Shown here piece by piece: positions 1-4,949 of a stretch of 5,803 bases of DNA; position 1 is the first letter of the stretch, and each line of letters opens with the position of its first letter. This DNA is from Clostridia bacterium (GTDB lineage: Bacteria > Bacillota > Clostridia > Oscillospirales > CAG-272). The DNA lies in the NCBI GenBank assembly GCA_017629395.1, contig JAGBXH010000257.1, forward strand, positions 1 to 5,803. The letters are read 5' to 3'. The notes beneath the pieces are model-generated. The model worked only from the letters and a program-made list of their open reading frames with translations. It was not told the DNA's origin and searched no databases. Made by a program: the position numbers and the translations under genes.

Positions 1-2
1 AC

Positions 3-233
3 CGCACGGCGTTTGCAGGCAGTATTGCCACGGCGGACCGCCTGGTTCGCGTCATGCGTGACGAGTGCGGATTTGACATCATCGATGCGGTGCGTATGAG
101 GTCCGCCACCCCTGCCGCCCTGCTCGGACTTCATAAGGGCAGCATCAAAGTCGGCATGGATGCGGATCTTATCGTATTTGACGAGAGCATCAACGTCAGC
201 GACGTATTCGTCGGTGGCATCAAAATGATTTGA
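3..233 (+). CDS. nagA: N-acetylglucosamine-6-phosphate deacetylase, C-terminal end (partial)
   Basis: This is the last 76 codons of a gene that starts left of the window and ends at TGA 231-233. The visible part has the C-terminal hallmarks of NagA-type amidohydrolases. An AGS stretch near the start matches the family's 'LAGS' segment. It is followed by AVRMRSATPAALLGL, then KGSIKVGMDADLIVFD, where the chain returns to the small beta-sandwich domain, and a final VFVGGIKM strand. NagA removes the acetyl group from GlcNAc-6-phosphate in the cytoplasm, giving glucosamine-6-phosphate in amino-sugar and cell-wall recycling. The metal ligands and catalytic Asp lie upstream and cannot be checked. 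The next gene starts 18 bases downstream on the same strand, so the two are probably co-transcribed. Another amidohydrolase such as a dihydroorotase-like or adenine deaminase-like enzyme is possible, but the AGS motif and ending favour NagA. Confidence 0.8.
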   Translation, partial: RTAFAGSIATADRLVRVMRDECGFDIIDAVRMRSATPAALLGLHKGSIKVGMDADLIVFDESINVSDVFVGGIKMI

Positions 234-237
234 TTAT

Positions 238-244
238 GAAAGGA
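238..244 (+). promoter_or_regulatory. Ribosome binding site for the Gfo/Idh/MocA gene
   Basis: GAAAGGA lies 7 bases before ATG 252, inside the 18-base gap after the NagA stop. It supports 252 as the start. Confidence 0.7.
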
Positions 245-251
245 ACATACT

Positions 252-1322
252 ATGAAAAAGCTGAGAGTTGCCATTATCGGACAGGGAAGAAGCGGACGCA
301 ATATTCACGGTGCATTTTATCTTTCGGATGCCAATTCGCTTTTTGAGGTAGCCTGCGTGGTGGATGCCGACGAGCACCGCCGTGCGCTTGCAGCAAACGA
401 TTTTCCCCGGGCTGAGATTCTTTCGGACTATCGCGAGCTGCTTGGACGCAAGGACGTTGATCTGGTGGTCAACGCGTCTTATTCCGAGATGCATTATCCT
501 ATTTCCAAGGAGCTTTTGGAGCATGGATTTAACGTGCTGTGCGAAAAGCCCTTTGGGCGCAATCGCGAGGAATGCGAAACGCTGATGCGTATCGCCAAGG
601 AAAAGGGTTGCGTGCTGGCTGTGTTCCATAACACGCAGGAAGCCCCGTTCTATCTGCACGCGCTGGAAACCATTCGCTCGGGTAAGCTGGGCGAGATCAA
701 GCAGATCAGCATTTTCTATAACGGCTTTGCCCGTCGTTGGGACTGGCAGACGCTGCAAAAGAAGCTTGCGGGCAGCGTGTATAATACCGGACCGCACCCC
801 ATCGCCATGGCACTTGGCTTTTTGGACTTTGACGACCAGACCCGCGTGGCGTTCTCCAAGCTGGATCTCGCGCTGACAAGCGGAGATGCCGAGGACTACG
901 CCAAGATCATTCTGAGCGCGCCGGGCAGACCCGTGATCGACTTGGAAATTTCGTCCATCGATGCCTACAATGATTTCAACCTTAAAATTCAGGGTACGCG
1001 CGGTACGTTCAAGAGCACCCCGGGGGCTTATACCATGAAGTATATCGTGGATGGCGAAAACCCCGAGCGCCCCGTGCAGGAAACCTTTATCCACGATGAT
1101 AACTGGCGTCCGATCTACTGCTGGGAGCCTCTCAACGCGCACGAGGAGCAGGGCAATTACACGGGCAATGCCTTTGACGTAGGTACTAAGGCGATCTACG
1201 AAAGCGTTTACCGTGCCATTACCGAGGGCGCACCGCTTCCTGTTACCTGCGAAATGGCAGCGCAGGTCATTGACGTTATCGATACCGTTCACGCACAAAA
1301 TCCGCTACCGGTGAAATACTGA
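252..1322 (+). CDS. Gfo/Idh/MocA-family NAD(P)-dependent oxidoreductase
   Basis: This is a complete 356-residue protein, the usual length for the family. The N-terminal Rossmann fold begins at residue 4 with RVAIIGQGRSGRNIHG, a GxGxxG-type dinucleotide loop. An acidic residue pair ends the second strand (VVDADE, 37-41), where the cofactor ribose binds. The family signature CEKPFG is at 97-102, with the conserved Lys99. The C-terminal substrate domain carries GSVYNTGPHPIA (174-185); His182 is the expected catalytic histidine. The Asp usually found four residues before this His is Asn178 here, a variant I believe occurs in some subgroups. Members oxidise or reduce sugars, inositols or amino-sugar derivatives; the substrate cannot be read from the sequence. 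The neighbouring nagA suggests an amino-sugar or cell-wall sugar, which is an inference. Its TGA overlaps the next ATG by one base, indicating translational coupling. Confidence 0.93.
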   Translation: MKKLRVAIIGQGRSGRNIHGAFYLSDANSLFEVACVVDADEHRRALAANDFPRAEILSDYRELLGRKDVDLVVNASYSEMHYPISKELLEHGFNVLCEKPFGRNREECETLMRIAKEKGCVLAVFHNTQEAPFYLHALETIRSGKLGEIKQISIFYNGFARRWDWQTLQKKLAGSVYNTGPHPIAMALGFLDFDDQTRVAFSKLDLALTSGDAEDYAKIILSAPGRPVIDLEISSIDAYNDFNLKIQGTRGTFKSTPGAYTMKYIVDGENPERPVQETFIHDDNWRPIYCWEPLNAHEEQGNYTGNAFDVGTKAIYESVYRAITEGAPLPVTCEMAAQVIDVIDTVHAQNPLPVKY

Positions 1323-1711
1323 TGAATATGAAAAAACTACTACCGATATTCCTGTCCGCGCTGATGTTTACCGGATGTGCGGCAAGTCAAAAACAAGAAA
1401 ACACCTATCGCCGGATCTCCATGGAAGAGGCGGTCGTGATGATGGAAAACGAGAGCGGTTACGTCATTCTTGACGTGCGCAGACCCGACGAGTATGCCGC
1501 GGGGCATATCCCCGGGGCGATCAACGTTGCCAATGAAACCATAGGCACCGCCGAAATTCCGGAGTTGCCCAACAAGGATCAGCTGATCCTTGTATACTGC
1601 CGCAGCGGCAGACGCAGCAAGGAAGCAGCAGAAAAGCTGGTCAAGCTGGGATATACCAATATCGTAGAATTTGGCGGAATTCTTGACTGGAAGGGCGAGA
1701 TCGAAGCATGA
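1322..1711 (+). CDS. Lipoprotein single-domain rhodanese (sulfurtransferase)
   Basis: This is a 129-residue protein. Residues 1-18 form a short lipoprotein signal peptide (KK followed by a hydrophobic core), and FTGC provides the lipobox with Cys19 as the lipidated residue. The mature protein would sit on the outer face of the membrane. A rhodanese domain follows: VILDVRRPDEYAAGHIPGAINV (48-69, with the Asp51-Arg and GHIPGA signatures) and the catalytic loop CRSGRRS (93-99), where Cys93 would carry the persulfide. The loop has the six-residue size typical of GlpE/PspE-type sulfurtransferases. The final segment FGGILDWKGEI is also standard. The start at 1322 overlaps the previous stop (TGATG), and a weak GGTGAA at 1310-1315 precedes it; ATG 1328 is an alternative that keeps the signal peptide. 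The stop overlaps the next start (ATGA). Function is probably external sulfane-sulfur transfer or thiol chemistry; the physiological acceptor is unknown. Confidence 0.92.
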   Translation: MNMKKLLPIFLSALMFTGCAASQKQENTYRRISMEEAVVMMENESGYVILDVRRPDEYAAGHIPGAINVANETIGTAEIPELPNKDQLILVYCRSGRRSKEAAEKLVKLGYTNIVEFGGILDWKGEIEA

Positions 1712-2304
1712 CGGAGCATGAGCAAAAGTGGGATTCCCGTTTGAATATCCGCACCTCGGGGCGTGACGATACCATTTCCGATGAATACCGTTATCCGTAT
1801 GAGCCCACACCCTATTGCGTGCTTGAGCGTCTTGCGCAGAGCGGCATGATTACCCAAGGCGATACGGTTTTGGATTATGGCTGCGGAAAAGGTCGCGTTG
1901 GCTTTTTCCTCTCTGCCCAAACGGGGGCGAGGACGATCGGCATTGAATATGACGATCGTATTTATGCCGACGCTGTGCAAAACCGCAAAGCTGCAAAGTG
2001 CAAGGAAGCAGCAGACTTTGTGCCGGCAAGAGCAGAGGAGTACGAGGTTCCCGCAAGCGTCACCGCATGCTATTTCTTCAATCCATTTTCGGTGGAGATC
2101 TTACATAAGGTAATAGCAAGGATCATGGAGTCCTACTACAGAGAGATGCGGGAGGTGCGTCTGTTCTTTTATTATCCGTCCGATGAGTATATGTGTTATC
2201 TCATGACGCTTGATGAGCTTGAGTTTTATGACGAGATCGATTGTGACGATCTTTTTGAAGGGAACGACCCGCGCGAGCGAATCATGGTATTTCGCTTATG
2301 CTAA
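1708..2304 (+). CDS. Class I SAM-dependent methyltransferase
   Basis: This is a complete 198-residue soluble protein. The SAM-binding motif I is clear: TVLDYGCGKGRVGFFLS (53-69), a DxGxGxG-type glycine loop after the first strand. Motif II ends at Glu80 in IGIEYD, the acidic residue expected to bind the SAM ribose. Residues 122-128 read YFFNPFS, in the place of the motif IV/catalytic region; NPF-type motifs are seen in N- and small-molecule methyltransferases of this fold. An N-terminal helical stretch (residues 1-50, with DEYRYPYEPTPYCVLERL) probably caps the active site. The substrate cannot be predicted. The start overlaps the rhodanese stop as ATGA, with GGAAGGGCGAG just upstream (1689-1699) as the ribosome site, so the two are translationally coupled. 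It is the last gene of the operon, and the terminator hairpin begins 12 bases after its TAA. Confidence 0.9.
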   Translation: MTEHEQKWDSRLNIRTSGRDDTISDEYRYPYEPTPYCVLERLAQSGMITQGDTVLDYGCGKGRVGFFLSAQTGARTIGIEYDDRIYADAVQNRKAAKCKEAADFVPARAEEYEVPASVTACYFFNPFSVEILHKVIARIMESYYREMREVRLFFYYPSDEYMCYLMTLDELEFYDEIDCDDLFEGNDPRERIMVFRLC

Positions 2305-2316
2305 AAGAGAATATCA

Positions 2317-2355
2317 CACAAAAAATCCGACAGGCGGTCTGTCGGATTTTTTGTG
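2317..2355. terminator. Bidirectional intrinsic terminator between convergent genes
   Basis: CACAAAAAATCCGACAG at 2317-2333 is the exact reverse complement of 2339-2355, with a 5-base loop (GCGGT). The GC-rich core (TCCGACAG/CTGTCGGA) is flanked by an A6 tract on the left and a T6 tract on the right, so the hairpin ends in a U-run whichever way it is transcribed. It lies 12 bases past the methyltransferase stop (plus strand) and 21 bases past the stop of the minus-strand lipoprotein gene. Confidence 0.95.
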
Positions 2356-2376
2356 ATTTATCATTTGTGCATTGTC

Positions 2377-3810
2377 TTACTTGTGCCAAGTTGCGTCCTT
2401 TAAGTAAGCACAGAACGACTCGTGCTCCTGCTTGGTGCCTGCTACGATAGAGCCGTTGCCGCGATCCCAAAGGTATTGATAGCAGAAAACGGTCACGCCC
2501 ACGCACTTGTCCAGCTCCTCGGTGTACTGCAGCGAGCGCAGCATAATGTCCTTGTGTCGCGTCCATTCGTCCTTGCCTGCAGCGCCTGCGTAGTTATCCA
2601 CGCCCGAAAGTGCCTTGCCGAAGGTCATGCCAACGATCAGGCTGACGTAATCGGTCTTGATAATATCCTGCCAGATGTTGCAGGTCTTGTCAAACGCCCA
2701 GCTTGCGTGCTCAAAGCCGAAATACACCTGCGGCATAATGTAATCAATATAACCGGGATTTGCACACCAGGTATCTACGTCAGCATAGTGGCTGTCACGG
2801 ACCGTGTTGATGTTACCTGCGGGAGAAATGCCGTACAGAGCGCGCAGATCGTGGGTCTTGACGGTTGCGTACAGCTCGGCGACCAGAGTGCTCAGGCTGT
2901 CCTTACGCCAATCTGCCAAGGATTGCGTGCCGCCCTCCTTTTTATAAGCGGTATATGCCTTTTGGTCAAAGGAGGGATCGGTGGTAGGATAGAAGTAGTC
3001 GTCCATGTGGATGCCGTCCATCTCATATTTGTCCAGGATCTCGGCAGCCCCGTCACAGATAAGCTGACGAACCTCGGGATGCGCAATGTTCAGATACCAG
3101 TTCTTGTTGACGAATACGATATAGTCGCCCTTCTTGGCGGTGTCGTTATACCACTGCTTGATCAGGTACTGCTCATCCACCTGCACGAGCTCCTCCTCAC
3201 TCATGCCGCGCATGGGGTTGATCCAGCCGTGTACGGAAAGATTTCTTTCTTTGCAAAGCTCCATGATAATAGCAACCGGATCATACGTAAATTCGCCCGC
3301 ATAAGAGCCTATGGCATACTTGCTGGGAGGACAGATCTCGGAGGGATAGATGCTGTCCGCGTAGGGACGGAGCTGGAGTACTACGGTGTTAAAGCCGTCG
3401 CTGACGACGTTATCCAGCACCTCTACCATCCGATTACGGAAATCCGCTTCGTCGCGCTGCTTATTGCCGTTTGTGTAGATAGGCTGCATATCAAACTGGG
3501 AAAGCCAGATCGCTTTCCAATCCGTGCTGATCGTCTCGGGGTGGTCGGGCACGAAGGGGATCGTGCCGTCGGGAACGCGTTCCGCAACCACTTCCTCTGT
3601 GGTGACTTCCTCTGTGGTGATCTCCTCGGTCGTGATCTCTTCGGTCGTGATCTCGGGCTCTGTCATGGGCTCGGTCTCCGTTTCTGTCATGATTTTATCG
3701 GTCGTGCTGTCGGGGGTGCTGTGATTGGATTGGTCACAGGCAACAAAAAGCATTGGTGCCAACATGAAAAGTGCACACAGAAGTGCCGTTATACGAATAC
3801 GGTAGATCAT
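2377..3810 (-). CDS. Secreted lipoprotein, GHL10 (DUF187/YngK) glycoside hydrolase-like family
   Basis: This is a 477-residue protein. Residues 1-24 form a signal peptide with lipobox FVAC and Cys25 as the lipid anchor. Residues 30-80 are a Thr/Glu-rich linker with EITTE-type repeats. The rest is a TIM-barrel GHL10 domain: KAIWLSQFD (99-107), FNTVVLQLRPYADSIYPSE (140-158), VHGWINPMRG (193-202), GIHMDDYFYP (266-275, Asp270 and Asp271 being likely active-site acids), YGISPAGN (326-333) and YIDYIMPQVYFGF (354-366). These match the GHL10/YngK pattern closely. The family includes E. coli DigH, reported to cleave peptidoglycan glycan strands stripped of peptides, so a cell-wall glycan is the leading substrate guess. 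Other extracellular polysaccharides are possible. AAAGGAG lies 6 bases upstream of the start, and the gene has its own promoter. It is monocistronic and convergent with the operon on its left. Confidence 0.93.
   Translation of the reverse strand: MIYRIRITALLCALFMLAPMLFVACDQSNHSTPDSTTDKIMTETETEPMTEPEITTEEITTEEITTEEVTTEEVVAERVPDGTIPFVPDHPETISTDWKAIWLSQFDMQPIYTNGNKQRDEADFRNRMVEVLDNVVSDGFNTVVLQLRPYADSIYPSEICPPSKYAIGSYAGEFTYDPVAIIMELCKERNLSVHGWINPMRGMSEEELVQVDEQYLIKQWYNDTAKKGDYIVFVNKNWYLNIAHPEVRQLICDGAAEILDKYEMDGIHMDDYFYPTTDPSFDQKAYTAYKKEGGTQSLADWRKDSLSTLVAELYATVKTHDLRALYGISPAGNINTVRDSHYADVDTWCANPGYIDYIMPQVYFGFEHASWAFDKTCNIWQDIIKTDYVSLIVGMTFGKALSGVDNYAGAAGKDEWTRHKDIMLRSLQYTEELDKCVGVTVFCYQYLWDRGNGSIVAGTKQEHESFCAYLKDATWHK
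3594..3653 (-). repeat. 15-bp tandem repeat coding for the (E[IV]TTE) linker
   Basis: Four adjacent 15-base units (3594-3608, 3609-3623, 3624-3638, 3639-3653) differ at only a few positions each. They encode ITTEE/VTTEE pentapeptides in the linker between the lipid anchor and the catalytic domain. The period is a multiple of three, so gain or loss of units would keep the frame and change only linker length. Confidence 0.85.
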
Positions 3811-3816
3811 TGCTTT

Positions 3817-3823
3817 CTCCTTT
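3817..3823 (-). promoter_or_regulatory. Ribosome binding site of the GHL10 gene
   Basis: The minus strand reads AAAGGAG here, 6 bases before the ATG at 3810-3808. It fixes the start of the lipoprotein gene. Confidence 0.85.
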
Positions 3824-3842
3824 GTGAAATGTCTTTTTTTGT

Positions 3843-3871
3843 ATTATACCATAAGATGCCCCAAAAAGCAA
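3843..3871 (-). promoter_or_regulatory. Sigma-A promoter for the GHL10 lipoprotein gene
   Basis: On the minus strand, a perfect -10 TATAAT (3848-3843) is preceded by an extended -10 TGG. Seventeen bases further up is a weak -35, TTGCTT (3871-3866). The expected start point falls in a run of seven A residues (minus strand of 3834-3840), giving a leader of about 26 bases before the ATG. Confidence 0.8.
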
Positions 3872-3936
3872 TAGCAGGTAGGAAAAAGGGAAGGGGACTT
3901 AAAAAAGGAAACGCGAAGCATAAAAAACAGCAAACC

Positions 3937-3972
3937 TATTGACAAGTTCAATACTTCGTGATATGATGTATT
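3937..3972. promoter_or_regulatory. Candidate PadR operator: two overlapping inverted repeats over the promoter
   Basis: TATTGA (3937-3942) and TCAATA (3948-3953) form a perfect 6-base inverted repeat around CAAGT, covering the -35. A second pair, AATAC (3950-3954) and GTATT (3968-3972), is separated by 13 bases and brackets the -10. PadR proteins commonly autoregulate through ATAC/GTAT-type dyads at their own promoters. The dyads are seen directly; that PadR binds them is an inference. Confidence 0.5.
3939..3967 (+). promoter_or_regulatory. Sigma-A promoter for the padR cassette
   Basis: A consensus -35 TTGACA (3939-3944) and a -10 TATGAT (3962-3967) are separated by exactly 17 bases. Transcription should begin around 3974, just before the AAGGAGG ribosome site, leaving a very short leader. 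It is the strongest-looking promoter in the window and sits inside inverted repeats, so it is probably repressed by its own first gene. Confidence 0.88.
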
Positions 3973-3976
3973 ATGC

Positions 3977-3983
3977 AAGGAGG
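3977..3983 (+). promoter_or_regulatory. Ribosome binding site of padR
   Basis: AAGGAGG, a perfect match to the anti-Shine-Dalgarno, is 8 bases before ATG 3992. This selects 3992 over the ATGs further upstream at 3939-3975, which lack such a site. Confidence 0.9.
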
Positions 3984-3991
3984 AGTATTGT

Positions 3992-4330
3992 ATGGATATT
4001 CAACTCAAACGAGGCATGCTGGACGTTTGCGTCCTGGCAGCCATCAAAAACGAGGATTCCTACGGCTATAAGATCATCAAGGATATGTCACCTTACGTTG
4101 AGCTTTCGGAATCCACGCTTTATACCATTCTCAAGAGATTGGAAAGCGCTGCAATGCTGACCGTCCGCTCGGTGGAGCACGGCGGCAGATTACGTAAATA
4201 CTATCACATTACCGACAAGGGCAGGGAGCGTATTGAGGAATTCAAGTGCGAATGGCGCGAGGTCATGGCAATGTATCAATTTGTAACCAAGGAGGATAGC
4301 GGAAATGACGAAACAGGAATTTCTCGATAA
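3992..4330 (+). CDS. PadR-family transcriptional regulator
   Basis: This is a small 112-residue winged-helix repressor. Family features in order are LKRGMLDVCVLAAI (helix 1, residues 5-18), the hallmark YGYKII (24-29), the recognition helix SESTLYTILKRLE (39-51), and the wing GGRLRKYYHITDKG (64-77). The C-terminal helix from residue 78 (ERIEEFKCEWREVMAMY) would form the dimer interface. It is the short (subfamily-2 like) PadR type, with no long ligand-binding domain. It heads a three-gene unit with a DUF1700 and a DUF4097 gene, a widespread Firmicutes arrangement in which PadR represses the unit until an envelope or small-molecule signal relieves it. The last 26 bases overlap the start of the DUF1700 gene in another frame, so expression of the two is coupled. 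Confidence 0.95.
   Translation: MDIQLKRGMLDVCVLAAIKNEDSYGYKIIKDMSPYVELSESTLYTILKRLESAAMLTVRSVEHGGRLRKYYHITDKGRERIEEFKCEWREVMAMYQFVTKEDSGNDETGISR
4289..4295 (+). promoter_or_regulatory. Ribosome binding site of the DUF1700 gene, inside padR
   Basis: AAGGAGG lies 9 bases before ATG 4305, within the padR coding sequence. It explains the 26-base overlap and fixes the DUF1700 start. Confidence 0.85.
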
Positions 4331-4949
4331 GCTGCAAGCGGGGCTTTCGGGCTTGACCGAATCGGACGCACAAGAGCGACTGACATTTTACAGCGAAATG
4401 ATAGATGACCGCATGGAAGAGGGACTTGCCGAAGAGCAGGCGGTCGCGCGGATCGGTGACGTACAGACCATTATTGACAATATCCTTGCGGAGATCCCAC
4501 AAAGAGCAGCCGAAAACGCAGCTGCCGAGATTGAAATATCAGCGCAGGATAAAGAAATGCCTAAAAAGGAGCAAAGAAAGGGCATGGAAAGCTGGCAGAT
4601 CCTTTTGCTGATCCTCGGCTTTCCGCTTTGGCTGCCGCTGCTGGCTGCTGCATTTTTCGTGGTGATCTCGCTGATCGCAGTGCTTTGGAGCATGGTCGGC
4701 ACGCTATGGGGTGCGTTGTTCGGCACGCTTGCGGGTGTTGGACTTGGCGTGACCTTGTTCGGGCTTTTCTGCATTATCGCAGGAAACTGGGTCATGGGCA
4801 TCGCGCTGTTTGGCGGGGGGCTTGCATGCATAGGACTTGCCGTATTTGCCTTTTACGGTTGTATTTACGCCACCAAGGGTGCGGCGTGGCTGACTAAAAT
4901 GACCTTTGTGGGCATTGCCAAGCTGTTTAAAAGAAGGAGAGATGCGTAA
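4305..4949 (+). CDS. DUF1700/HAAS-domain membrane protein
   Basis: This is a 214-residue protein. Residues 1-65 are a soluble HAAS/DUF1700 domain: MTKQEFLDKLQAGLSGL, then the characteristic helix with ERLTFYSEMIDDRMEEGLAEEQAVARIGD and a short helix ending AEIPQ. A charged linker (66-96) follows. The rest is hydrophobic, with about three membrane segments (roughly 98-128, 131-160, 162-188), and ends in a basic KLFKRRRDA tail. HAAS domains are found next to PadR regulators and are thought to be cytoplasmic signalling modules that link the membrane to the regulator; the exact mechanism is not established. The gene overlaps padR by 26 bases and its TAA overlaps the next ATG by one base (TAATG), so all three should be made together. 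Confidence 0.92.
   Translation: MTKQEFLDKLQAGLSGLTESDAQERLTFYSEMIDDRMEEGLAEEQAVARIGDVQTIIDNILAEIPQRAAENAAAEIEISAQDKEMPKKEQRKGMESWQILLLILGFPLWLPLLAAAFFVVISLIAVLWSMVGTLWGALFGTLAGVGLGVTLFGLFCIIAGNWVMGIALFGGGLACIGLAVFAFYGCIYATKGAAWLTKMTFVGIAKLFKRRRDA
4934..4939 (+). promoter_or_regulatory. Ribosome binding site of the DUF4097 gene
   Basis: AAGGAG lies 9 bases before ATG 4949, at the end of the DUF1700 gene. It supports the TAATG-overlapping start. Confidence 0.8.

Noticed and set aside
234..1298. Open frame of 354 codons on the minus strand
   Set aside because: It is antisense to the Gfo/Idh/MocA gene, which has a well-defined family signature. The mirror frame stays open because of the codon bias of the real gene.
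1340..1980. Minus-strand open frames opposite the rhodanese and methyltransferase genes
   Set aside because: They overlap two genes with clear catalytic motifs and translational coupling, and show no motifs of their own.
3870..3936. Purine-rich stretch between the divergent promoters, considered as a small RNA or binding-site array
   Set aside because: It has no promoter of its own, no stable hairpin and no clear repeat. It is best seen as A-rich DNA upstream of the two promoters.
2422..3942. Open frame of 506 codons on the plus strand
   Set aside because: It lies antisense to the GHL10 lipoprotein gene, whose family motifs, signal peptide, promoter and ribosome site are clear. The plus-strand translation shows no recognisable domain and no ribosome site at its start.
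4388..4831. Minus-strand open frame of 147 codons
   Set aside because: It is antisense to the DUF1700 gene; its Ser/Ala/Pro-rich product reflects the complement of hydrophobic codons.
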